From Burkholderia aenigmatica (GTDB lineage Bacteria; Pseudomonadota; Gammaproteobacteria; Burkholderiales; Burkholderiaceae), in assembly GCF_902499175.1 (NCBI RefSeq), contig NZ_CABVQC010000015.1, forward strand, positions 1 through 64,000: a DNA stretch of 64,000 nucleotides, in the 5' to 3' direction. How positions within the stretch are numbered: the stretch's first letter is position 1; each line of letters starts with the position of its first letter. Both the position numbers and the translations under genes were made by a program. Below the pieces are notes generated by a model. It made no database searches. It was given only the letters and a program-made list of their open reading frames with translations, and was not told the origin of the DNA. Shown piece by piece: positions 53,846-62,213 of the stretch.

Positions 53846-54661
53846 ATGACGGGCCGCACGGGCGTCCTGCTGATCCACGGGCTCGGCGGCACGCAATACG
53901 ATCTCGGTTCGCTGCACAAGGCGATGCGGCGCGCGGGCGGCGATACGCACATGATCACGCTGCCGGGGCACGGCACGCGCCCCGAGGATCTGGTCGGCGT
54001 GCGCGCGGAAGCCTGGCTCGACGCGGTGACCGGGCAGTATCGCGCGCTGGAAAACGAGTACGACACGCTGCATGTCGCGGGCATGTGCATGGGCGCGCTG
54101 GTTGCGCTGCTGCTGTGCCATCGCGTGCAGCATGCGCGCGGCCGGCTCGCGCTGCTGGCCACGCCGGTGTTCATCGACGGCTGGTCGACGCCGTGGTACC
54201 GGGCGTTGCGGCATGTGCTGTACCGCGTGCCCGGTGTCGCGGAGCGGATGCGCGTCGAGGAAGGCGATCCGTTCGGCATCAAGAACGCGACGATCCGCGC
54301 GATCGTGAAGAAGAAGTTCGAGCGGCAGGACAGTTTCCACTATGCGTGGGTGCCGCTCGCATGCGTGCGCCAGGTCGACCGGATGCGCGACTGGGCACTC
54401 GACGCCGCGGCCGGCACGCCGTGCCCGACGCTCGTGCTGCATGCGCGCGAGGACGAACTGACCAGCCTGCGCTCGGCCGATTTCCTGCTGGAAAAGATGC
54501 CCGATGCGCGCGGGATCGTGCTGGAGAACAGCTACCACATGATCTGCGCGGACAACGACCGCGACGACGTCGCGCGCCACGTGCTCGAATTCTTCGGGTT
54601 CGATCCGGTGCATGCGGTCAGCCCGGCGATGGCGCGCAGGATGGGGCGGCTGGAGACGTGA
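53846..54661 (+). CDS. Alpha/beta hydrolase with a Cys in the nucleophile elbow
   Basis: A 271-aa hydrolase. HGLGGTQYDLGSLHKAMRRAGG is the oxyanion side, and the nucleophile elbow reads AGMCMGALVALLL, with C81 where serine hydrolases carry Ser. The Asp (AREDELTS) and His (ENSYHMICADND) of a triad are in place. Cys nucleophiles occur in dienelactone hydrolases and PHA synthases, so a different reaction is possible. It follows the MASE1 gene at 14 bp, with ribosome text GAGCGGAG. Confidence 0.82.
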   Translation: MTGRTGVLLIHGLGGTQYDLGSLHKAMRRAGGDTHMITLPGHGTRPEDLVGVRAEAWLDAVTGQYRALENEYDTLHVAGMCMGALVALLLCHRVQHARGRLALLATPVFIDGWSTPWYRALRHVLYRVPGVAERMRVEEGDPFGIKNATIRAIVKKKFERQDSFHYAWVPLACVRQVDRMRDWALDAAAGTPCPTLVLHAREDELTSLRSADFLLEKMPDARGIVLENSYHMICADNDRDDVARHVLEFFGFDPVHAVSPAMARRMGRLET

Positions 54662-54746
54662 CGGCGAAGCGCCCGGCGCGGGATGCCCGATATCGGCCGC
54701 TCCCGGCGCGCATCGGTTGACGCATGCGCGCCGGGGCGTCGCGCAT

Positions 54747-55361
54747 TCAGACCGCTTCCGTCGCGCGGCGAGCCAGCAGGGTCGAGGCGGCCAGCTGGCT
54801 GCGTACCGCATCGATGGCCGCGTCGTCTGGCGCATGGCCTTCAAGGTAGATGAAATCCACCGTCGAGATGCCGATGACGGCCAGCACCTGCTTCAGGTAC
54901 GGGGTCAGGAAATCGGGCTGCCGTGCCGCTGCCCCCGTGCAGATGCCGCCGGAGCGCACCAGCACGAGCACGGGACGATCGGCGAGCAGGCCGAACTTGC
55001 CTTCCGGTGTGGACGTGAACGTGCGGCCGATACGCAGCACGTAATCGATCCACTGCTTCAGCACCGCGGGTACCGTGAAATTGTGCATCGGCGTGCTGAT
55101 CAACAGGCCGTCGCTGCGCTCCACTTCCGCGATCAGTTGTTCGGAGCACGCGAGCGCGGGATCGGAATTCGGCTGCCGCGCGACCAGCGCATGCGCATAG
55201 GCGGCCGAGATCGCAGGCAACCCGGGTTCACCGAGGCTGCGCGACACGATCCGTGCGTCGGGGCGGGCCGCCTGCCATTGCGCGATGGCGTCGCGCGCGA
55301 TGCGCGCGCTCAGCGAATGACTGCCATGGGGACTGGCATCGACAAAAAGAAGGTTGTTCAT
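54747..55361 (-). CDS. azoR: FMN-dependent NADH-azoreductase
   Basis: A 204-aa flavodoxin-like enzyme of the AzoR type: LLFVDASPHGSHSLSARIARD (FMN phosphate loop), ISTPMHNFTVPAVLKQWIDYVLRIGRTF (FMN and quinone-site segment) and LVLVRSGGICTG. It reduces azo dyes and quinones with NADH. The ATG overlaps the stop of the GNAT gene upstream (TGATG at 55359-55363), giving coupled translation. Confidence 0.92.
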   Translation of the reverse strand: MNNLLFVDASPHGSHSLSARIARDAIAQWQAARPDARIVSRSLGEPGLPAISAAYAHALVARQPNSDPALACSEQLIAEVERSDGLLISTPMHNFTVPAVLKQWIDYVLRIGRTFTSTPEGKFGLLADRPVLVLVRSGGICTGAAARQPDFLTPYLKQVLAVIGISTVDFIYLEGHAPDDAAIDAVRSQLAASTLLARRATEAV

Positions 55362-55813
55362 CAGGGCGCCTGCAGAGACTGGCTGAAATGCATGCCGCGG
55401 GACAGCATCCCCTGGCGGAAATAGAAGCGCTGCGCGAGCGCGTTGGACAAGCCGGTATCGAGTATCAGGTACATGCAGCCGTGTTGTCGCGCGTCGTCGC
55501 GCACCGCATCGAGCAGCCGCTCGCCCAGCCGTTGACCGCGCGCGTGCTCGGTCGCGACCAGATCGTCGACATAGACGAAGCGGCCGTACACCGTGTTTTC
55601 AAGGTGACGGTATCCCGCCAGCGCGACGACCGCATCGTCGGGGCTGGTATCTCGTGCGGTCAGCAGCACATAACCTTGTTCGGCCTGGCGGTGCATCTGC
55701 CGCACGAACGCATCGACATCGGTCAGGTGCGGGCGCAGCTCGCGCATCACGTCGAACGCCGACCGGTAATCCTCGTCCGTCACGGCGCGTTTCAAATGGA
55801 TCTCTGGCATCAC
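55361..55813 (-). CDS. GNAT family N-acetyltransferase
   Basis: A 150-aa GNAT: RSAFDVMRELRPHLTDVDAFVRQM, then the acetyl-CoA region VYVDDLVATEHARGQRLGERLLDAV (R/Q-x-x-G-x-G/A) and YLILDTGLSNALAQRFYFRQGM. Substrate unknown. Divergent from the MocR gene and first in a two-gene operon with azoR. Confidence 0.88.
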   Translation of the reverse strand: MMPEIHLKRAVTDEDYRSAFDVMRELRPHLTDVDAFVRQMHRQAEQGYVLLTARDTSPDDAVVALAGYRHLENTVYGRFVYVDDLVATEHARGQRLGERLLDAVRDDARQHGCMYLILDTGLSNALAQRFYFRQGMLSRGMHFSQSLQAP

Positions 55814-55867
55814 GATTGCTCCAAGGTAACGTCGTTACTTTACGATCCGGATGACGTATCCTGAAGG

Positions 55868-55888
55868 GTCAAAAAATGACTATTTGAC
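55868..55888. promoter_or_regulatory. Palindrome GTCAAA-N9-TTTGAC in the GNAT/MocR promoter
   Basis: A six-base perfect inverted repeat with a nine-base spacer, just before the MocR ATG at 55895. It is located where a MocR dimer could act both on its own gene and on the divergent GNAT-azoR genes. Confidence 0.5.
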
Positions 55889-55894
55889 TGGGAC

Positions 55895-57307
55895 ATGAAC
55901 TTCGACGATCTGATGCCGGACCGTCATCTCGACATGCCGGTCTATCGGCAGTTGTACCGGCGCTTCCGCGATGCGATCGAGACGGGCAAGCTTGCGCCGG
56001 GCAAGCGCGTGCCGTCGGTACGGAGTCTGGCCAGCGAACTCAATCTGGCACGCGGCACCGTCGAAGCGGCCTATCAGATCCTCATCGGCGAAGGGTACCT
56101 GGTCGCACGCGGGCCGGCCGGCACCGTCGTGTCGCCCCAGTTGCCGGATGGCCGGCAGCCGCGCGCCCTCGCAGCCAGGCCGGACGAACCGCCGCGCGGC
56201 GATCCGGCGGCGCGCGAGCCGAAGCCGTTCCAGATGGGCATTCCCGCGCTCGATGCGTTTCCGCGCATGCCGTGGATACGGTTGACGGGGCGTCATGTGC
56301 GGACGATGGCGACCCCGTCGCTCGACTACGCGCCGCCGCAGGGGCTCGACGCGCTGAGGCGCGCGCTGTCCGCCTATCTCGGCGTGTCGCGCGGCATCGA
56401 CTGCTCGGCCGGGCAGATCTTCATCACCGCGGGGTATCGCGGTGCGCTGGATCTGATCTGCCGGACCCTGCTGCGTCCTGGCGACACCGGGTGGTTCGAG
56501 GATCCCGGCTATATCCACGCCCGGCGCCTGCTCGAGCACGCGGGCATGCGGCTCGTGCCGGTGCCGGTCGACGACGACGGCTTGTGCGTGGAAGCGGGGC
56601 AACACCGTGCGCCCGATGCACGTTTTGCCGTGGTCACGCCGACCCATCAAAGCCCGCTCGGCACCGCGCTGTCGCTGCCGAGACGCCTGGCATTGCTCGA
56701 CTGGGCCCGTCAGCAGCGGGCCTGGATCGTCGAGGACGACTACGACAGCGAGTTCCGTTACCACGGCCGCCCGCTGCCCGCGCTCAAAAGCCTGGACCGC
56801 CACGATCGCGTGCTTTACACCGGATCGTTCAGCAAGGTGCTGTATCCGGGCTTGCGGCTGGGCTATCTCGTCGTGCCCGACGCGCAGGTCGAGGCCTTTC
56901 GCGACACCGCCGGCTGGCTCGGCGGCAGCGGCCAGATGCTGATGCAATCCGTCGTTGCCGACTTCATGGAACAAGGGCACTTCGCACGCCATCTGAAGAA
57001 AATGCGCGCGCTCTACGCAACCCGCCGCGCGTGGCTGGTCGATGCGCTGGTCAAGGTCTTCGGCGATACGCTGCATGTGCCACCCCGCGCGGGCGGCCTG
57101 CATGTCGTGGCGTACTGGCGCACGGCTATCGACGATCGCGCCGTCGCACGCATGGCCGACCTGCAGGGGTTTTCCATCCAGCCGCTGAACGACTGGAGCC
57201 CGAGCGGCCGGATGCCGCCCGGCATGTTGCTCGGCTTCACGAACCTGACGTCGGCGCAGCAGGCATTGACCCAGGTTCGACGCCTGCACCGGCTCGTTCG
57301 CGCGTGA
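55895..57307 (+). CDS. MocR/PdxR-family regulator (GntR HTH plus aminotransferase-like domain)
   Basis: A 470-aa regulator. Residues about 12-80 form a winged-helix GntR domain (VPSVRSLASELNLARGTVEAAYQILIGEGY), and residues about 125-465 a fold-type I aminotransferase domain with DDYDSEFRYHG and the PLP lysine K314 in YTGSFSKVLYPGLRLGY. MocR proteins sense PLP or an amino compound; the divergent GNAT-azoR operon is the likely target. Reverse-strand frames here are shadows. Confidence 0.92.
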   Translation: MNFDDLMPDRHLDMPVYRQLYRRFRDAIETGKLAPGKRVPSVRSLASELNLARGTVEAAYQILIGEGYLVARGPAGTVVSPQLPDGRQPRALAARPDEPPRGDPAAREPKPFQMGIPALDAFPRMPWIRLTGRHVRTMATPSLDYAPPQGLDALRRALSAYLGVSRGIDCSAGQIFITAGYRGALDLICRTLLRPGDTGWFEDPGYIHARRLLEHAGMRLVPVPVDDDGLCVEAGQHRAPDARFAVVTPTHQSPLGTALSLPRRLALLDWARQQRAWIVEDDYDSEFRYHGRPLPALKSLDRHDRVLYTGSFSKVLYPGLRLGYLVVPDAQVEAFRDTAGWLGGSGQMLMQSVVADFMEQGHFARHLKKMRALYATRRAWLVDALVKVFGDTLHVPPRAGGLHVVAYWRTAIDDRAVARMADLQGFSIQPLNDWSPSGRMPPGMLLGFTNLTSAQQALTQVRRLHRLVRA

Positions 57308-58416
57308 ACTGCGTGTGGCGGTAACGCACCGGTAGGGCGCCGGAGTACGTGCGACTGGCGCCACGGTTTTGTGACTGTGTGACCAAGTTACTGCGACTGC
57401 CCTACGCATTGTCGACCACACCTCGTGACGTCGCCGTCCGGATTCATACGTCGTAGGTCGCGTGTTCGCGTAGGGTGCACGGCCGGTACCATGCTGTTCC
57501 GACTTTCGACCGAGTCGACGTAACCGACCTGGCTTGCAACTCCGACGGCGGCTGCCGGCCATCTACGGCCGTTCGTCCACGCGGCCACGAGGACATTGGA
57601 ACGTCGGCTTGACCAACCATAGCGGTCGTTCGTTGGGCAATGCAATTCGACGGCTCGTTTGCCTTAACCGTACCGGCGACGTTACAGCCGGCACCGGTTC
57701 AATTTGTCGGGCCACTTGTTCACCATTGCCTTCACGCCATCCTGACGCCGGCGCAGGTTGTGGCGACTGGCTAGCGCGCCGCTATCAGTCATTCTTTGCA
57801 GACTTCCAAATCATTGGCTGGATTTTTATCTATTGCGGTGGAACGCGCTGGCACATGTCCGAATGGTAAGCGCCTCGCCAAGGCCGTTTCCCGTTCCGCA
57901 CGCTTGGCATGCATGATCCCGGGCTAACCTGGGCATCGCATGAGATCGCGTCCACGATCGCCAATCATGGAGACGATCGCGATTTGTCCGCCGGTGTCCG
58001 AGCTTGGCCGAGTCCCAGCATTGAAACACATCGCGTTTTCGCCGGAAGCCAATATCGACGAGCGCAAAGAGGCTCTTCGTCTACGCTCCACGGTTTGGCG
58101 AGATCCGCGCCGTGTCGTGCATGAAACATATTTCGATTTTCCCAACCAAGCCATAACCAATCGCCGGCTTTTTTTCAATGAAATCAATGCACAAACACGT
58201 CGGGCACGCCTATAGCTTGGATACGCAGGCGCCGGGGAGGGGCGAGGGTTAGTGCGTTTGTAGACAAAGCCCGCATACCTCCAGTCAATTGGACTTGATC
58301 GGTGCGCGCGTCATGAGCACGACGTATCCGAACAGTCTGTCGGTAGTCTTCGCGGCAGCTTTGGCCCTGGCTGCGACAGATTGCGAGGTGGGCCATGTCC
58401 CAGGAAGGGGATCAAG
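57308..58416. other. Long gene-poor region with lower GC
   Basis: Over 1.1 kb with no gene of coding quality; composition is visibly less GC-rich than the neighbourhood and codons in all frames are unlike the genome. A plus-strand frame at 57940-58215 with a late ATG has no match I know. It may be old mobile or decayed sequence, but I find no IS ends or transposase residues. Confidence 0.45.
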
Positions 58417-59448
58417 ATGGAATCCGCACGCAAAGTAAATAGCGGTGGGCGCTACTACGTTCACCGCGTCCTGATGGCTTTCGCCCTTTTGGCTGTCGCG
58501 GCCTTCCAGCCTGCCTCCGCCCAAAGTGTCACCATACAGGACCTGGGCACGCTCGGTGGCAACTCTAGCCAAGCTGCCGGGATCAACAATCGCGGCCAAG
58601 TGGTGGGCCAAGCGGACATCGCGAGCGGGGACACGCATGCCTTCTTGTTTGAAGGTGGGGTGATGACCGACCTCGGCACGCTCTCCGGTAGCGGATCCAG
58701 CCAAGCTTACGCAATTAACGAGCGAGGCCAAGTGGTCGGAAGTTCGACTATCAGGAGCGTCGGGCCTACGGACGCTTTTCTGTTTGAAAAAGGGGTGATG
58801 ACCGGCCTGAACATCGCTATTGACAGCCGCGTCGACGCTACCGGCATCAACAATCGCGGCCAGGTGGTCGGCAACTCTGGCCCCAGACACGGTCGTCCAC
58901 ATTCAGCGGCTTTTCTGTATGAAGACGGGGGGGTGACCTGGCTCCCCGGTGCCGCTTTTAGCGTAGCGACCGGGATCAACAACCGCGGTCAAATCGTGGG
59001 TTGGGCGGTTTTCACAACCGGGCCCGCACATGCTTTTCTGTTTGAAAGCGGGGTGATGTCAGACCTCGGCACGCTCCCCGGTGGCGCTTATAGCGCGGCT
59101 TTCGGGATCAACAACCTCGGCGAGGTGGTCGGCGAGGCGAGCACCGCGAACGGGCCCCTGCACGCCTTTCTGCTTCGCAACGGGGTAATGTCCGATCTCG
59201 GTACGCTCCCCGGTGGCACTTATAGCGCAGCTTTCGGAATTAACAACCGCGGTGCGGTGGTCGGCGAGGCGAGCACCGCAAGCGGAGCCTTGCATGCTTT
59301 TCTGTTTCAAGGCGGGGTGATGTCCGATCTCGGTACGCTCCCGGGTGGTACCTTCAGCCGAGCTTTGGGGATTAACGATCATGGACAAGTGGTTGGCGTC
59401 GCGAATACTGCGAGCGGAGCCATGCACGCTGTTCTCTGGACGCCATAG
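58417..59448 (+). CDS. HAF-repeat exported protein
   Basis: A 343-aa protein. Residues about 18-36 are a signal segment ending SAQS; the rest is a tandem array of seven HAF-type repeats, each with the order DLGTLxG, xGINNRGQVVG, HAFLFxxGVM. Three units (from M214, M258 and M302) are almost identical and 44 residues long. HAF repeats are thought to form beta structures of extracellular proteins. The ATG at 58417 follows AGGAAGGGG. Codon use is less GC-biased than in neighbours. Confidence 0.85.
   Translation: MESARKVNSGGRYYVHRVLMAFALLAVAAFQPASAQSVTIQDLGTLGGNSSQAAGINNRGQVVGQADIASGDTHAFLFEGGVMTDLGTLSGSGSSQAYAINERGQVVGSSTIRSVGPTDAFLFEKGVMTGLNIAIDSRVDATGINNRGQVVGNSGPRHGRPHSAAFLYEDGGVTWLPGAAFSVATGINNRGQIVGWAVFTTGPAHAFLFESGVMSDLGTLPGGAYSAAFGINNLGEVVGEASTANGPLHAFLLRNGVMSDLGTLPGGTYSAAFGINNRGAVVGEASTASGALHAFLFQGGVMSDLGTLPGGTFSRALGINDHGQVVGVANTASGAMHAVLWTP
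59056..59439 (+). repeat. 132-bp tandem repeats in the HAF gene
   Basis: Units starting at 59056, 59188 and 59320 code for 44 residues each, beginning MSDLGTLPGG. Unit 3 is shortened by the end of the gene. Near identity at DNA level indicates recent duplication. Confidence 0.8.
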
Positions 59449-59468
59449 ACGGAAACAGGCTTGCCGGG

Positions 59469-59633
59469 ATGTGCGTGAACACCATCGTGTTGAGCAAGCT
59501 CGGTAAGCACCTCACGACGGCCATCCACAACGTGGGTGCGTCGATTGCCCAGAACGGGAAACACGCTTTTCTGCATGACAACGGGGTGATGGCGGACCTG
59601 GGCGTGCTGCTCATGACTGGAAGACGGCGATGA
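59469..59633 (+). pseudogene. Decayed HAF-repeat fragment
   Basis: In one frame the text becomes NGKHAFLHDNGVMADLGVLL, a clear HAF unit, preceded by about 30 codons without resemblance and closed after MTGRRR. It is offset from the gene upstream and probably is what remains of a longer repeat protein or a second one. Confidence 0.6.
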
Positions 59634-60269
59634 ACCAGTTCGCCATCCTCTACGAGGATCGATTCGTTCGACCATCCGTGTGAATCTCAACCCGCCTTGA
59701 ACACGGAAATTCTGACACCCCCAGCGACGGAGTCAATCGCGCGGTGCTATGGAGCCGTTAGCATTTTCGGGGTGCCAGTCAAGATCATTGAACGGCAAAG
59801 CGGCCAAGGAGCCGGAGCATGATTGACCCGTCATGACCTAACTGAGCGGCCCCGGTTTTCGTGCCAAAGGCAATGGCAGTCTTCGGCTTTCGTGATCCGC
59901 AATTTAAGCGGTTCCGATAAAAGAGATTGCCATTCACTGCGAGCCAACGGCTCGAGCACGCGCCAGCGAATCCAGCAAGCGAATGGCCGCTGTGCCACCG
60001 GAAGAGACAGCGAGGCGAGCTGTTGTCGAATGAGCGAGAAGGGTCGACTGCAGCCAATCGGGCGCAACGAAAACCCACTACTTTGGCGCCGCAGTAAGCC
60101 AATCGCACGAACTCTGACGCTCCGCCCCGGCACCGGTGGCGCAACTGGAAGTAAGTCGCTGATTTTCTGCGCACACCGTTGCCGATACTCTGGCGTCCTA
60201 CGACACCGGCAGCCCGGACCGGGCACGCCGGTTGTCATCGGCGCGTGACGCCGAGCCGGGGCGACGCCG
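59634..60269. other. Intergenic region with possible repetitive sequence
   Basis: About 640 bases. The plus-strand frame 59823-60248 and the opposite one are typical of repetitive non-coding spacers in Burkholderia, with text such as GRLQPIGRNENPLLWRRSKPIARTLTLRPGTG that recurs in many annotated hypothetical frames as I remember them. I do not call a gene. Confidence 0.4.
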
Positions 60270-61295
60270 TTACCCGGCCTCCGGTCGCCGCGCGATCCGG
60301 GCGCGGGTGGCGGGCGACGCAAGGCAGGTGGCCACCGCTTCGTAGCCGGGTGCGCCGGGGTACGGTGCGACGCGGGCAGGCGGGCTATGGTTGGCGGGAC
60401 ACAGAATGATCGCTTCGTCGGGCCCGACAGCCGACAGATCCAGCATCGCCGACGAGCGGGTCAGCATGAACAGCGGCCGCATGCCGTCGGCCCTGGCGCG
60501 TCGGCGAAGGCACGCTATCAGCGCCGCCTGCGTCGACTGGTCGAGCTCCTGTTCGATCATGTCCACGACCCGAGCGCCGGCGCCGTCCGCCTCGAGGCCG
60601 GCGAGCAGCACGGTCAGCGCCGCGGACGGCGTGGCGCCTTCGTCCGCGAGCCATGCCGACGTGCGCTCGACGCGTGCCTTCAGTGCCGGATCGGCCTGCA
60701 ACGCGGCGAATGCCGCCGCGCCACCGTCGTCCAGCCGGTCCAGCCCGATGAACGCGGCGCCGGGCAATGCCTCGGCCAGCCGATGCGCGAGACGGGTCTT
60801 GCCGCTGCCCAGCGAACCGATGATGTAGTTCAACGGACGGATATCGCGCCACTCGAACCATTCGCCGTCCCACGGCCAGGGGAGGCTGAATGCAACGCCA
60901 GTGGCCGCCGGATCGAGCAGGCGAGTCAATTCGCCGTCGTCGGGCATCCGGCCGCGCGCGAGATCGGCGCGGATCGCGCGAACCCTGTCGACCTTGCCGA
61001 CCAGATCCTGAATGCCGCGCTCGAGCGCCGCTTCATGGATCGCCAATGCGTCGCTCAGGCTGCGGGCGTCGCCGTCCAGCACGCTCGCCACCTGGGCGAG
61101 ACTCAGACCGAGCGCGCGCAGCGCCGCGATTTCGGCCGCACGCGCCAGATCGTCCGGGCCGTAGGCCCGGTATCCGGCCACCGTCCGCCGGGGCGTGACC
61201 AGTCCTTGCCGCTCGTACAGCCGCAACGCCTTGACCGATACGCCGAGCCGCGTAGCGGCTTCCGATGCGCTCAGGCCGCGCGTGACATCGCTCAT
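60270..61295 (-). CDS. MerR regulator fused to a P-loop ATPase domain
   Basis: A 341-aa protein. Residues about 8-75 are a MerR HTH (SEAATRLGVSVKALRLYERQGLV, YRAYGPDDLARAAEIAALRALGLSLAQVASVL), and residues about 135-330 an ATPase with a Walker A motif GSLGSGKT at 160-167, a helical lid and a possible Walker B before MLTRSSAMLD. The combination is not common; DNA binding may be controlled by nucleotide or by an effector. No partner gene is nearby, so the target is probably its own promoter or one elsewhere. Confidence 0.85.
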   Translation of the reverse strand: MSDVTRGLSASEAATRLGVSVKALRLYERQGLVTPRRTVAGYRAYGPDDLARAAEIAALRALGLSLAQVASVLDGDARSLSDALAIHEAALERGIQDLVGKVDRVRAIRADLARGRMPDDGELTRLLDPAATGVAFSLPWPWDGEWFEWRDIRPLNYIIGSLGSGKTRLAHRLAEALPGAAFIGLDRLDDGGAAAFAALQADPALKARVERTSAWLADEGATPSAALTVLLAGLEADGAGARVVDMIEQELDQSTQAALIACLRRRARADGMRPLFMLTRSSAMLDLSAVGPDEAIILCPANHSPPARVAPYPGAPGYEAVATCLASPATRARIARRPEAG

Positions 61296-61444
61296 GGGGC
61301 ACCTTCGGGTCGTCGATTCGTGACGACCAGCATAAAGGCGATCCCAGGGGCCGGGTCAATCGGGTACCGGCATGTTTCTGGCCGGCCGCGATGCGGGAAC
61401 GCACGCTTCGAGCCGCCGATGAACGGCGCCGCATATCTGGGAGA

Positions 61445-62191
61445 ATGCGGGTGCGCCGGTTCACGGCCGTCGCGGCAACGGCAGGGGATTCAACAGGTGA
61501 AGAATTGACCGACAACGAACAACTTTCGCTCCACCGCGAGAGCCGCTTCTGGCGGCTGTCGCCCGTGAGATGGTGGATCCAGGGACATGGCCGCGACGGC
61601 TATTCGTTCCGCCTGCTGCTGTGGCCGCCGGTGATCGTGTTCGTGCTCGAATTCGTCTGCATGATCTTCGATGCGCTGTACACCAGCATCGCCGTCAGCG
61701 CCGTCGCGACGCTGTTCCTCGGCTTCGCCGGGTACCACGGCGCGCAGCGCGAGTGGCTGGTGCCGTCCGCGACCACGCGCGCGCTCGTGAAGGCTCGCAT
61801 GAAGAAGGCGGCCGAGCGGTTCTCGTCGCTCGGCGTGGGCGCGACCGTGCTCGCGATCTTCGTCGCCGCGACGTCGCTGTCGCTCGTGATGTCGGGTCAG
61901 CCGGTGCTCGACAGCGTCTCGAAGGACGCGGTGTCGATCTTCATCGCGCTGGTGTTCCTGCCGGTATACGTGTCCGGCGCGGTGCGCAAGCTGGCGATCG
62001 CGCGGATCGAGGAAGTGGAGGCGCTGCGCAACGCGACCCTCGGCACCCGCCTGAAATTCGACCGGGCCGGCGCCGTGCGCGCGGTCGTCGTGCAGGGCGC
62101 GGCCGGGAAAGGGACGGTGTCGGTGCTGGAGTACACGGTGCTCGGGTTCAACCCGCCGCTCGAACAGGTCGGGCGCGAACCGCGCGCGTGA
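61445..62191 (+). CDS. Membrane protein with four hydrophobic segments, hypothetical
   Basis: A 248-aa protein from ATG 61445; helices at about residues 60-80, 84-103, 133-152 and 162-182, and a C-terminal cytoplasmic tail with repeated basic residues. I do not know the family. The first 20 residues are of low quality; a TTG at 61505 with AGGTGA upstream is an alternative start. Convergent with the histidine kinase, 22 bp apart. Confidence 0.6.
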   Translation: MRVRRFTAVAATAGDSTGEELTDNEQLSLHRESRFWRLSPVRWWIQGHGRDGYSFRLLLWPPVIVFVLEFVCMIFDALYTSIAVSAVATLFLGFAGYHGAQREWLVPSATTRALVKARMKKAAERFSSLGVGATVLAIFVAATSLSLVMSGQPVLDSVSKDAVSIFIALVFLPVYVSGAVRKLAIARIEEVEALRNATLGTRLKFDRAGAVRAVVVQGAAGKGTVSVLEYTVLGFNPPLEQVGREPRA

Positions 62192-62213
62192 CGGCGTAAA
62201 GGCAGGCGGCGTC

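Noticed and set aside
57940..58215. 91-aa plus-strand frame in the gene-poor gap
   Set aside because: Composition and text are not like a protein of this genome, and no ribosome site is seen.
59823..60248. Plus-strand 141-aa frame
   Set aside because: Resembles repetitive spacer sequence that gives spurious hypothetical proteins in Burkholderia; Arg-rich and low coding quality.
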